Origin: Bacteroidia bacterium
GTDB taxonomy: Bacteria; Bacteroidota; Bacteroidia; JANWJV01
Reading direction: 5' to 3'
NCBI GenBank assembly: GCA_025451785.1
Contig: JANWJV010000008.1
Span: forward strand, 1-33,260
Length of the DNA stretch: 33,260 nucleotides
Part shown: piece after piece, positions 7,342-14,984 of the stretch
How positions within the stretch are numbered: the first letter of the stretch is position 1
Layout of the letters: every line of letters begins with the position of its first letter
The notes under the pieces: generated by a model
What the model was told of the DNA's origin: nothing
Databases searched by the model: none
Seen by the model: only the letters and a program-made list of their open reading frames with translations
Made by a program: the position numbers and the translations under genes

Positions 7342-8709
7342 ATGCGAAACCCCTTTAGCCGCATCATTCTCCTGGGCATTGCGCCCGGCATGTCTTTCGA
7401 GGAGACACGCAAGGTACGAATGCTCAATTATGTTTGTATCATCGGCTGGACCTGCATCTTTACCTTTCTCATCATCAACCTTATAAAAAGGTCGCCGCCC
7501 ATTTTCTTTCTTACCAATGGCACCGGGCAGTTCGTTTTCCTGTTCACCCTGTTTCTCAACTATAAAAAACTTCACCAGGCCGCCCGCATCTTTTCGAACG
7601 TCGGTTTCCTGATCTTCATCAACCTGCTCGCCATCTCCTTCGGTAAAGAAAGTGGCGCGCACTACATCGACCTTATCCTTTGTGTGTCACCCCTGGTGTT
7701 CTTCGATAAAGCGCGGAACATCATCCTCCTTTCCGCGGGAAGCTTCATCGCGTTCATTGGATGCCAGGTGTATTTCAACTACCTCCCTCCCCTGCTTGGG
7801 AACAAGAATGCTGTGGTGTTCAATTACGTGCACATCAGTATCGTGTTCATGACCCTCTTCCTTATTGTGTGGAAGTTCAAAGGCGAGCTCACCGAATACT
7901 CGGGGCTTATCGGGGAGCAGCACAAACTTATCTCGCAACGCAACAAGGATATCACTGACAGTATCAGCTACGCCAGCCGCATACAGCGTAACATGCTTCG
8001 CTTCGACGGGAGGATACAGGCAGCGATCCCCGACGCGTTCATTCTTTTTAAACCCAAGGATATTGTAAGCGGCGATTTCTACTGGTTCGCTGAGCGCGAC
8101 CAGTATTTGTTCGGCGCGGTGGCCGATTGTACCGGCCACGGTGTTCCCGGCGCGCTTATGAGCATGATGGGCACTACCCTGCTCAATAGCATTGTGATGG
8201 AGAACCGTATCACGAAGGCCGATGATATATTGCTCTTGCTGCGCGAAGGTGTGATCAATTTGCTGAAGCAGAACGACAAGGAGATGAGCATGAAGGATGG
8301 TATGGATATAGGCCTGCTTATCTATGACCGCGAAAGCCGCAAGCTTCAGTTCGCTGGCGCCAACAATCCCATGTACCTCGTACGCCAGGGAAAGCTCACG
8401 GTGTTCAAGCCTGACAAACAACCCGTTGGTATCTATTCAGGAAAGCCGGTGCCATTTATCAACCATGTGATGCAGATCGAGGCCGGTGATTGCATCTATC
8501 TTTTCTCTGATGGCGTTGCCGACCAGTTCGGCGGTCCCAGCGGCAAGAAGTTCAAGTACCGGAAGCTGCAGGAACTGTTACTTTCTTCCTGTCATTTGCC
8601 CATGCAGGAGCAGAAGAAGATACTGGAACAAACAGTAGAAGACTGGAGAGGCGGATTAGAACAGGTGGACGATATGCTCGTTGTAGGTATCCGTTTTCAC
8701 GGAAAATAA
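7342..8709 (+). CDS. Membrane-bound SpoIIE-type PP2C serine phosphatase
   Basis: This 455-residue protein (start chosen at ATG 7342, not the upstream TTG) probably dephosphorylates serine or threonine residues of an unknown partner, perhaps an anti-sigma-antagonist-like protein. Residues about 20-190 contain about six hydrophobic segments (YVCIIGWTCIFTFLIINLI, IILLSAGSFIAFIGCQVYF). A linker helix ITDSISYASRIQ follows, then the SpoIIE/PP2C domain: VSGDFYWFAE, VADCTGHGVPGALMSMMG, SMKDGMDIG, LFSDGVADQFGG and EQVDDMLVVGI. The metal-binding aspartates of GDFYW, DCTGHG and SDG are all present, so it should be active. There is no attached receiver or histidine-kinase domain; the membrane part is probably the sensor. 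It stands alone between a divergent operon and a convergent gene. Confidence 0.88.
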   Translation: MRNPFSRIILLGIAPGMSFEETRKVRMLNYVCIIGWTCIFTFLIINLIKRSPPIFFLTNGTGQFVFLFTLFLNYKKLHQAARIFSNVGFLIFINLLAISFGKESGAHYIDLILCVSPLVFFDKARNIILLSAGSFIAFIGCQVYFNYLPPLLGNKNAVVFNYVHISIVFMTLFLIVWKFKGELTEYSGLIGEQHKLISQRNKDITDSISYASRIQRNMLRFDGRIQAAIPDAFILFKPKDIVSGDFYWFAERDQYLFGAVADCTGHGVPGALMSMMGTTLLNSIVMENRITKADDILLLLREGVINLLKQNDKEMSMKDGMDIGLLIYDRESRKLQFAGANNPMYLVRQGKLTVFKPDKQPVGIYSGKPVPFINHVMQIEAGDCIYLFSDGVADQFGGPSGKKFKYRKLQELLLSSCHLPMQEQKKILEQTVEDWRGGLEQVDDMLVVGIRFHGK

Positions 8710-8732
8710 TTTCAGGACGACCAGTATAAAGG

Positions 8733-9137
8733 TTAGAGAAAATTTCCCAGCTTCTCAATAAATGCGGCAGGTGCCGCGCAGGGCTTCCCCGTCTTCGCGT
8801 CAATGAACACTAATGTGGTCTCGCCGCGGTTCAGCAGTTCTCCTTTCTCGTTCTGCATCTCATACTCGAAGCGGATCCTTGCCATGGGCTTCTCTTTGAT
8901 CATCGTACGCACAGTAAGCAGGTCGTCGTAGTAAGCGGGCTTAAGGTACGTGATGCTGAAAGTATGCACGGGCAGAAGTATACCGCTGTCTTCCAGCTCA
9001 CGGTAACTGAAGCCGAGTTGTCGCAGCGCCTCCACCCTTCCAACTTCGTAGTACTGTGCGTAGTTCCCGTAATAGGCGTAACCCATACGGTCGGTCTCCG
9101 CGTAACGCACTCTCATTTGTGTTTCCGAAACGTACAT
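8733..9137 (-). CDS. Acyl-CoA thioesterase, YbgC/FadM hotdog family
   Basis: This is a single hotdog-fold domain of 134 residues, of normal family length, that likely hydrolyses acyl-CoA thioesters in the cytoplasm. The signature RVRYAETDRMGYAYYGNYAQYYEVGR contains the catalytic-region Asp of the 4HBT family. FVEKLG-like FIEKLGNFL closes the fold. I choose the Met of MYVSETQ (9137) instead of the ORF-track Met 11 codons upstream for two reasons: homologues I recall begin at about that point, and a TAGCTTTG promoter element lies between the two candidate starts. Its stop lies 23 nt from the convergent phosphatase stop. The substrate is unknown; hydroxybenzoyl-CoA and short acyl-CoA are both possible. 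Confidence 0.87.
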   Translation of the reverse strand: MYVSETQMRVRYAETDRMGYAYYGNYAQYYEVGRVEALRQLGFSYRELEDSGILLPVHTFSITYLKPAYYDDLLTVRTMIKEKPMARIRFEYEMQNEKGELLNRGETTLVFIDAKTGKPCAAPAAFIEKLGNFL

Positions 9138-9158
9138 GTGTGCTTGTTTGGTAAGGTC

Positions 9159-9166
9159 CAAAGCTA
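9159..9166 (-). promoter_or_regulatory. -7 promoter element TAGCTTTG of the thioesterase gene
   Basis: On the minus strand TAGCTTTG matches TAnnTTTG exactly and predicts a start point near 9154, about 18 nt before ATG 9137. No clear TTG is seen 17-23 nt further upstream. It decides the start codon of the thioesterase, because the alternative Met at 9170 would lie upstream of transcription. Confidence 0.45.
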
Positions 9167-9401
9167 ACAATTCGATGCGACATTTTTTCGAAACATATCT
9201 GCGCGCAAGGCGTATAACCGATCAGCGAACCTCCCGAAACCATTGTAAACACTGGAGTTTGGCGATATCGATCAAGATGAATATTTCGTGAAACAGGTCG
9301 TGGAACAGCTGTAAGAACTGTGTCGTTCTAGATAGGATAAAAAAATCGATAAAGTCAATAGTTTGCCAAAAATAATTCTAAAATAATTTTTTCTTTTTTT
9401 C

Positions 9402-9431
9402 TTTGAGGGAATAATTAGTTTTCTATTTTTG
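9402..9431 (+). promoter_or_regulatory. dnaA promoter (TTTG-N18-TATTTTTG)
   Basis: TTTG at 9402-9405 and TATTTTTG at 9424-9431 are separated by 18 nt, a full match to the Bacteroidota promoter pattern. The predicted start point is about 9436, giving a 5' leader of roughly 58 nt before the dnaA ATG. Confidence 0.6.
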
Positions 9432-9494
9432 AGCAAAATCTCTCTGGAATTCCTGATTTAATCAACTCATTCAATATAGATATTTTTTGCCGGA

Positions 9495-10925
9495 ATGGAT
9501 AAGTCGCATGTAAAGGTTTGGGAAAATTGTTTGTCGATAATCAAAGACAATGTTAGTGCACAAAGTTTCAAGACATGGTTTGAACCGATCAAGCCGGTTA
9601 AGTTAAGCGGAAATGTTCTGACGATACAAGTGCCGAGCCAGTTCTTTTACGAATGGCTTGAAGAGCATTACATCACACTCCTTAAGAAGACAGTACGCAA
9701 AGAGCTTGGTGCCGAGGGAAAACTCGAGTACAGCATCATTATGGAAGGTGCCTTCAACAGCGCCAAACCTTATACCGTTAAGATCCCCACCACCAACAGG
9801 AAGGAACTGAAGAACCCTTCAGTACAAATGCCGATCGACCTGAGCAATAAGGCGATCCGTAATCCCTTTATCATTCCCGGCCTGAAGAACGTGAATGTGG
9901 AATCGCAGCTCAATCCCAATTACTCCTTCGAGAATTTCATCGAGGGCGACTGCAATCGCCTCGCTCGTTCCGCCGGCTTCGCCGTAGCGAACAAACCTGG
10001 TGGTACCGCTTTCAACCCGCTGCTCATCTACGGTGGTGTTGGTCTCGGCAAAACACACCTTGCCCATGCCATCGGCATCCAGATAAAGAACAACTTCCCC
10101 GGCAAGACCGTATTATACGTTTCCTCTGAAAAGTTTACCCACCAGTTCATCGACGCGGTGAGGAATAATAACCAGAACGACTTCGTACACTTCTACCAGA
10201 TGATCGACGTACTGATCATCGACGACGTTCAGTTCTTTGCCGGCAAGGACAAAACACAGGATGTGTTCTTCCATGTGTTCAACCACCTTCACCAGAATGG
10301 TAAGCAATTGGTGCTCACCGCCGACAAGGCTCCTGTTGAAATGCAGGGCATGGAACAGCGCCTGCTCTCCCGCTTCAAGTGGGGTCTCAGCGCCGACCTT
10401 CAAGTGCCCGGCCTGGAAACACGCATCGCCATCTTAGAGAAAAAGATCTACGCCGACGGTATTGATATGCCGAAGGAAGTACTGGAATACCTCGCTTACA
10501 GCATCACCACCAATATCCGTGAGCTGGAAGGCGCGCTCATCTCCCTGCTTGCGCAGTCATCACTGAACAAGAAGGCCATCACGCTCGACCTTGCCAAGAA
10601 CATGATCGACAAGTTCGTGAAGAACACGGCAAGGGAAGTTTCCATCGATTACATTCAAAAGGTGGTTTGTGATTATTTTGACCTACCCATCGAACTGCTC
10701 AAGTCGAAGACCCGCAAGCGTGAGGTAGTGCAGGCCCGCCAGATCGCCATGTACTTTGCCAAGAACATGACCAAGTCGTCACTTGCTACCATCGGTCTGC
10801 ACTGCGGCGGCAAAGACCACGCTACTGTACTGCACGCCTGCCGCACCGTGAACAACCTCATGGACACTGACAAGCGCTTCAAGAACTACATCGAAGAGCT
10901 CAACAAAAAGATCAGCATCCAGTAA
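9495..10925 (+). CDS. dnaA: Chromosomal replication initiator protein DnaA
   Basis: DnaA binds ATP and DnaA boxes, melts the origin and loads helicase. All four domains are visible in 476 residues: the N-terminal DnaB/oligomerisation domain (VWENCLSIIKDNVSAQSFKTWFEPI), a variable linker, the AAA+ core at about 145-360 with Walker A GGVGLGKTHL, Walker B VLIIDDVQFF and LLSRFKWGL, and the C-terminal helix-turn-helix with GGKDHATVLHACRTV, the DnaA-box recognition signature. The length is normal for the phylum. It has its own good promoter upstream and a strong hairpin terminator downstream, so it is probably monocistronic. The start ATG begins MDKSHVKVWENCL, matching the family N-terminus. Confidence 0.99.
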   Translation: MDKSHVKVWENCLSIIKDNVSAQSFKTWFEPIKPVKLSGNVLTIQVPSQFFYEWLEEHYITLLKKTVRKELGAEGKLEYSIIMEGAFNSAKPYTVKIPTTNRKELKNPSVQMPIDLSNKAIRNPFIIPGLKNVNVESQLNPNYSFENFIEGDCNRLARSAGFAVANKPGGTAFNPLLIYGGVGLGKTHLAHAIGIQIKNNFPGKTVLYVSSEKFTHQFIDAVRNNNQNDFVHFYQMIDVLIIDDVQFFAGKDKTQDVFFHVFNHLHQNGKQLVLTADKAPVEMQGMEQRLLSRFKWGLSADLQVPGLETRIAILEKKIYADGIDMPKEVLEYLAYSITTNIRELEGALISLLAQSSLNKKAITLDLAKNMIDKFVKNTAREVSIDYIQKVVCDYFDLPIELLKSKTRKREVVQARQIAMYFAKNMTKSSLATIGLHCGGKDHATVLHACRTVNNLMDTDKRFKNYIEELNKKISIQ

Positions 10926-10943
10926 AGACATTCATTACCTCAG

Positions 10944-10974
10944 AAAATAGGGATCCGTAAAGATTCCTATTTTT
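10944..10974 (+). terminator. Intrinsic terminator after dnaA
   Basis: AAAATAGGGATC (10944-10955) pairs with GATTCCTATTTT (10962-10973) over 12 bp with one G-U pair and a 6-nt loop, and the 3' arm runs directly into T residues. It lies 18 nt after the dnaA stop. The 3' arm also contains the TATTTTTG that looks like the promoter of the next gene. Confidence 0.7.
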
Positions 10975-10975
10975 G
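10968..10975 (+). promoter_or_regulatory. -7 promoter element TATTTTTG before the phosphatase gene
   Basis: TATTTTTG fits TAnnTTTG and predicts a start point near 10980, about 26 nt before the ATG at 11006. It is embedded in the 3' arm of the dnaA terminator hairpin. No upstream TTG at the usual distance is visible, so this is a moderate call. It argues against the TTG at 10973 used by the ORF track. Confidence 0.4.
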
Positions 10976-11005
10976 TTTCCGGCCGTTCCATTACCGGCCC
11001 TCTCC

Positions 11006-11482
11006 ATGAGCAAAAAGATCCTGATGGTTTGCCTGGGAAATATCTGCCGCTCTCCGCTGGCAGAAGGCATCCTGCGCGACAAGATAGAAAAGAAAGGCCT
11101 GAAGGCGGAAGTGGATTCCGCGGGCACTTCCAATTACCATATCGACGCTACCCCTGACAAACGCTCGGTGCTCAATGCCCGTTCGCACGGTATTGATATC
11201 TCGAAGCTGCGGGCAAGGCAGTTCATCCGTGAGGACTTCGAACGCTTCGACAGGATCTACGTGATGGACTCTTCTAACTACGGCGATGTGATACGCATGG
11301 CAAGGCACGACGCTGACAGGGAAAAGGTGCATATGATACTCAATGTGCTCTACCCCGATTCGAACATGTCGGTGCCTGACCCTTATTACGGCGGCGAGCA
11401 GGGGTTCGAAAATGTGTTCATGCTGCTTAACGATGCTTGCGATACCATTGCCAGCGCCATTGAAAACGAACTAAAGAATTGA
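11006..11482 (+). CDS. Low-molecular-weight protein tyrosine phosphatase
   Basis: This is a 158-residue cytoplasmic phosphatase of the LMW-PTP family. The P-loop is at the N-terminus as expected: VCLGNICRSPLAEG (the CX5R motif with the nucleophilic Cys). The general-acid loop VPDPYYGGEQGFENV supplies the catalytic Asp. The ORF-track start is a TTG inside a terminator/promoter hairpin; ATG 11006 (MSKKILMVCLGN) gives the normal family N-terminus. The stop codon overlaps the start of the next gene (TTGA), so the two are co-translated. The substrate is unknown; related enzymes act on phosphotyrosine and sometimes phosphoarginine. Confidence 0.93.
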   Translation: MSKKILMVCLGNICRSPLAEGILRDKIEKKGLKAEVDSAGTSNYHIDATPDKRSVLNARSHGIDISKLRARQFIREDFERFDRIYVMDSSNYGDVIRMARHDADREKVHMILNVLYPDSNMSVPDPYYGGEQGFENVFMLLNDACDTIASAIENELKN

Positions 11483-12183
11483 AAGGCAAACTTTACCTCA
11501 TCCCCTCCCCGCTTGGAGAACTGGCGCCCATCGGAACCATCCCTTCGTATGTGCTTCCCCTGGTAAACGGTATCCGTCATTATATTGTGGAAGATGAACG
11601 TACTGCCCGCCGTTACCTGAAACGGCTGGGAATTGCCACTCCCATCGATGATCTTACTTTCTATGTTATTGACAAACACTCGTCACAAAGCGACCACGCC
11701 ATATTTCTTAAACCTACCGAAGAAGGTCATGACATTGGCCTTATCTCCGACGCGGGCTGTCCCGGTATTGCGGATCCCGGAGCTGAATTTGTAAGTGCGG
11801 CGCATAAGAAAGGGATCATTGTTAGTCCTTTAGTAGGCCCCAGCTCCATACTTATGGCCATGATGGCATCGGGATTTAACGGACAGGATTTTCACTTTAA
11901 CGGTTACATTCCCATTGAAAAGGGTGAGCGGATCAAGATGATCAAAGAGAAAGAGAAGGAAATGCTGCAAAGCGGGGCTTCGCAGATATTTATCGAGACC
12001 CCTTACCGGAACGGGAGCCTGCTCGACGACCTTTTAAAGAACTGTGCAGGCAGCACCTTGCTATGCATTGCCTGCGACATCACCACACAAGCGGAATACA
12101 TCGCTTGCATGAAGATCTCCGAATGGAAAAATAAAAAGCCGGACCTTAACAAGCGCCCGGCGATATTTATCCTGGGAAAATAG
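11479..12183 (+). CDS. SAM-dependent methyltransferase, RsmI-like tetrapyrrole-methylase fold
   Basis: This 234-residue protein has the TP-methylase fold of RsmI, the enzyme that 2'-O-methylates C1402 of 16S rRNA. Visible features are the opening KLYLIPSPLGE strand, the ISDAGCPGIADPG loop that binds S-adenosylmethionine, VSPLVGPSSILMAMMASG, and FIETPYRNGSLLDDLL. It is shorter than typical RsmI and diverges at the start of the first loop (PLGE instead of PIGN), so it is more likely the Bacteroidota-specific paralogue, and I give no gene symbol. The start is a TTG overlapping the stop of the phosphatase; no in-frame ATG lies nearby. It converges on the propeller gene with 3 nt between stops. 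Confidence 0.83.
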   Translation: MKGKLYLIPSPLGELAPIGTIPSYVLPLVNGIRHYIVEDERTARRYLKRLGIATPIDDLTFYVIDKHSSQSDHAIFLKPTEEGHDIGLISDAGCPGIADPGAEFVSAAHKKGIIVSPLVGPSSILMAMMASGFNGQDFHFNGYIPIEKGERIKMIKEKEKEMLQSGASQIFIETPYRNGSLLDDLLKNCAGSTLLCIACDITTQAEYIACMKISEWKNKKPDLNKRPAIFILGK

Positions 12184-12186
12184 TTC

Positions 12187-13500
12187 CTAGTTGCTCACCG
12201 CCAGCTTGCCCTGCTTCAGTAGCATCCCCTTGTTAGATATCTCGTAAAGATAGATACCCTGGCTAAGACCGTTGCGGCTGATCGTAAGCCTGGTGGAATT
12301 TCCGAAATCATAGCGAGCCACTTCCACACCCAGGAGACTGCGGATGACCAGCTCATTTCCTTCAGGGTGCTTTGTGCTGTTGGTGATAAGCTCCAGTTCG
12401 GTGGTGGTGGAGAAGGGGTTTGGGCTGAGCGTCACATAACTGTAAACACCATCCCATTCGTTCGCGCCTGCGGGCTCCGACCATTTAGCCACATTGGCCG
12501 CGCCGTTTCCGCCCGCTGTGGCAAAGATGCCGCCGGCATAAAGATCGTTGTTGTAAACGGCAAAAGCTTGTACATACGAATTGGTGCCTGTTCCCAGTGC
12601 GCTCCATGCCGAGCCGTTCCAGCTCGCCACGTGGTTTGCGTTGCTTCCGCCCGCGGTGGTGAAGTCACCGCCCATGAACAATTTGCCGTTAAAGCTTTCG
12701 AGCGCGAACACATCAAAGCCCGCTCCTGTGCCGAGGGCCGACCATGCACTGCCATTCCACTGGGCAACCCTGTTGGCATTGTTGCCGCCGGCAGTGGTAA
12801 AGTCGCCGCCCACATATAATGAACCGTTGTGCGCCGCAAAGCCGAACACCGCGTTCGCCCCTACTCCTGTTCCCACCGCGCTCCAGGTAGTTCCATTCCA
12901 TTTAGCGATGTTACTTACACTGGTGCTTCCCGCTGTGGTGAAGACCCCGCCTGCGTATAGTTCGCCGTTGTACACTTCGAGCGCATACACTACGGAGTTG
13001 ATACCGTTGCCCAGCGCGCTCCAGGTACTGCCATTCCATTTGGCTACCCTGTTAGCGGCGTTACCACCTGCGGTAGTGAAGCTTCCCGCGGCATAAAGTT
13101 CGTTATTGTATACTGCGAGCGCATATACGCTACCGCCCATTCCAGATCCTAAAGCGCTCCAGGCGCTGCCGTTCCATTTGGCAATGTAATTGGCCGCGTT
13201 GCCTCCGGCGCTAGTAAACAGTCCCGCGGCGATCAACTCGCCACTGAATACTTCCAGTGCAAGCACATTTCCGTTACAGCCTGTTCCCGCTGCCGACCAG
13301 GTGCTGCCATTCCAGCGTGCTATCTTGTTTGCCGTAACGCTTCCCGCCTGCCCGAACCAGCCGCCCACGTACAGTTCGGAGTTATATACGGCCAACGCGT
13401 TCACCGAAGCGTCCACCCCGCTGCCTAAGGCCGACCAGGTTTGAGAATAGGTTACGAGTGCTGCGAAGCAGAGCGAAAGGGAAAGAGCGGTTTTTTTCAT
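12187..13500 (-). CDS. Secreted seven-bladed beta-propeller protein with T9SS type A domain
   Basis: This is a 437-residue exported protein with the signal peptide MKKTALSLSLCFAALVTYSQ. Seven repeats of about 41 residues follow, each with [TA]WSALG.G, VYALAVYNNELYAGG, FTTAGG.xAN and VAKWNGS, which fits a seven-bladed propeller. Residues about 350-437 carry a T9SS type A sorting domain (VTLSPNPFSTTTELEL, LSQGIYLYEISNKGMLLKQGKL). It should be displayed on or released from the cell surface; the ligand is unknown. It lies 9 nt downstream of dapA, at the end of the prmC-to-dapA gene run. Transcriptional linkage is possible, but the function is clearly unrelated. Confidence 0.88.
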   Translation of the reverse strand: MKKTALSLSLCFAALVTYSQTWSALGSGVDASVNALAVYNSELYVGGWFGQAGSVTANKIARWNGSTWSAAGTGCNGNVLALEVFSGELIAAGLFTSAGGNAANYIAKWNGSAWSALGSGMGGSVYALAVYNNELYAAGSFTTAGGNAANRVAKWNGSTWSALGNGINSVVYALEVYNGELYAGGVFTTAGSTSVSNIAKWNGTTWSAVGTGVGANAVFGFAAHNGSLYVGGDFTTAGGNNANRVAQWNGSAWSALGTGAGFDVFALESFNGKLFMGGDFTTAGGSNANHVASWNGSAWSALGTGTNSYVQAFAVYNNDLYAGGIFATAGGNGAANVAKWSEPAGANEWDGVYSYVTLSPNPFSTTTELELITNSTKHPEGNELVIRSLLGVEVARYDFGNSTRLTISRNGLSQGIYLYEISNKGMLLKQGKLAVSN

Positions 13501-13509
13501 GGATATATG

Positions 13510-14397
13510 TTAATAGTCTTTAACCATTTTAGCGAGTGACTCCCTGAGCGCGCTGTTGACGGCCACCAGGGGAAGGCGTACATCGGCACGACAGATCTTT
13601 TTCATTTCAAGCACCGCTTTTATACCTCCGGGGCTGCCATCGGCAAAAAGCCCATTGGTGATATCGGTAAGCTTGTAGTGCAACTTCCTTGCTTCCGCCA
13701 TTTTTCCTGCAAGCGAAAGGCGTACCATCTCCGAGAAATCACCGGGATAGGCATTCGCCACCACAGAGATCACACCATCTCCGCCGCTGGCAATCAAAGG
13801 AAGCGTAATAAGGTCGTCGCCGGAGATGAGCAGGAAATCCTTTGGCTTATACTTAATGATCTTCATCACCTGGTCGAAATTGCCGGAAGCTTCCTTCATC
13901 CCGATAATGTTCTTGCAATCCTTCGCCAGCTTGAGCGTTGTATCGGCAGTCACATTAGAGCTAGTCCTTGATGGAACATTATACAGTATGATGGGCAGCG
14001 GCGACGCCTTTGCTATTGCTTTGTAATGCTCGTAGATACCGGCCTGGCTGGGTTTGTTATAGGAAGGTGAAACTGAAAGAATAGCGTCAATACCTTTCAG
14101 GTCGGTGTTCTTAAGCGAATACAACACATCGGCTGTATTGCTCGCGCCTATACCCAGCACGATAGGTACTCGCCCCGCGGCGCTCTTTACCACTTGCCGT
14201 GTAACGAGCACCTTCTCCTCCTTTGTGAGCGTAACCGATTCGCCTGTAGTGCCGAGCACTACCAGGTATTCCACCTTGTTCTTGATCAAATGCTCCGTCA
14301 GTATTCCGAGCGAAGCGTAATCAACACTGCCGTCGGCATGAAACGGCGTTACCATTGCTACTCCTGTACCTGTGAATTTCTTTTTAATGGATGACAT
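13510..14397 (-). CDS. dapA: 4-hydroxy-tetrahydrodipicolinate synthase
   Basis: DapA condenses pyruvate with aspartate semialdehyde, the first committed step to diaminopimelate and lysine, in the cytoplasm. The 295 residues are the usual length. Key elements are present: GTGVAMVTPFHADGSVD at the N-terminus, LGTTGESVTLTKEE (the Thr pair of the active site), ILYNVPSRTS (the catalytic Tyr), GMKEASGNFDQV (the Schiff-base Lys) and SGDDLITLPLIASGGDGVISV. The start ATG is 2 nt downstream of the DUF6913-like gene stop, within the prmC-ligA operon. The gene is intact and should be functional. Confidence 0.97.
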   Translation of the reverse strand: MSSIKKKFTGTGVAMVTPFHADGSVDYASLGILTEHLIKNKVEYLVVLGTTGESVTLTKEEKVLVTRQVVKSAAGRVPIVLGIGASNTADVLYSLKNTDLKGIDAILSVSPSYNKPSQAGIYEHYKAIAKASPLPIILYNVPSRTSSNVTADTTLKLAKDCKNIIGMKEASGNFDQVMKIIKYKPKDFLLISGDDLITLPLIASGGDGVISVVANAYPGDFSEMVRLSLAGKMAEARKLHYKLTDITNGLFADGSPGGIKAVLEMKKICRADVRLPLVAVNSALRESLAKMVKDY

Positions 14398-14399
14398 AC

Positions 14400-14984
14400 T
14401 TAATTGTTATCGGGGTTAGTTGTTTCAGGTTCTTTGCGGTTGATCATAAACAGGTAGGTGTCTACCTGGCGAAGAAAGAATTTCAGGCTCTTGTCGGGCG
14501 CTGTTTCGATCATCATATCATAGGCCTCCTGCTCTTTTTTGTCGTATTTACCAAGCTTGAACTTTGCTTTGCATACAGTGGCGATGTATTTCAAGGGAAA
14601 ACGATCATGGATATTAAGATCGATCAATAGGTCCCATTCTTCCTCGATGAAGTTCTTCACGAAAGGATCGTTCGGTTTGAGGTACCAGGTAAGTTCTTTA
14701 TCGGTAAAGAAGTCGTATTCAAGTTTTGAATAGGTAAGCGCTGGTATTTGTTTGTTGCTGAAATAACCGATGGCCTTCACACGTTTCTTCATCTCCTTAA
14801 GATAGTTCACATACTTTTTTACCAGCTCGAACTCCTCTTTGTCGCTTGAGTCGAACAGGATACCCACGCTCTTTATCTCCGTGAAGTTGAACTTCGACAT
14901 GGGTTTGCCGCGTTTGTTGCCGGCCATCTCCTTAGCAAGGAAACGCTCCCCGAACATTGTCTTTATGTTTTTCGCAAAGCTCAT
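14400..14984 (-). CDS. DUF6913-like conserved protein between ligA and dapA
   Basis: This 194-residue cytoplasmic protein has no signal peptide, no transmembrane segment and no enzyme motif I can name. It looks like the Bacteroidota family I recall as DUF6913, typically found beside ligA and dapA. Notable segments are IKSVGILFDSSDKEEFELVKKYV, IGYFSNKQIP, WDLLIDLNIHDRFPLKYIA and AKFKLGKYDKKEQEAYDMMIE. The alternating strands and helices suggest an alpha/beta fold with a nucleotide-binding flavour. Its start overlaps the ligA stop by 4 nt (ATGA), and its stop is 2 nt before dapA, so it is translated with both. The function is unknown. Confidence 0.85.
   Translation of the reverse strand: MSFAKNIKTMFGERFLAKEMAGNKRGKPMSKFNFTEIKSVGILFDSSDKEEFELVKKYVNYLKEMKKRVKAIGYFSNKQIPALTYSKLEYDFFTDKELTWYLKPNDPFVKNFIEEEWDLLIDLNIHDRFPLKYIATVCKAKFKLGKYDKKEQEAYDMMIETAPDKSLKFFLRQVDTYLFMINRKEPETTNPDNN

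Larger units (their letters stand above)
9138..9494. other. dnaA upstream region, AT-rich, no DnaA boxes seen
   Basis: These 357 bases separate the divergent thioesterase and dnaA genes. The left third carries the thioesterase promoter. The right part, from about 9340, is very AT-rich with poly-T and a near-direct repeat (AAATAATTCTAAAATAATTT). The dnaA promoter lies at 9402-9431. I found no copy of the DnaA box TTATNCACA on either strand, so I do not call an origin here. Confidence 0.5.

Noticed and set aside
7687-8421. 244-codon minus-strand ORF inside the SpoIIE gene
   Set aside because: It is a shadow of the phosphatase coding frame; it has no recognisable motif and the plus frame is clearly conserved.
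8700-8760. Possible bidirectional terminator between the phosphatase and thioesterase genes (GGAAA...TTTCC)
   Set aside because: The arms are short, interrupted, and separated by more than 20 nt; no stable stem forms.
9340-9490. Possible replication origin upstream of dnaA
   Set aside because: The region is AT-rich, but no DnaA boxes or iterons were found, and the AT content is explained by promoter elements.
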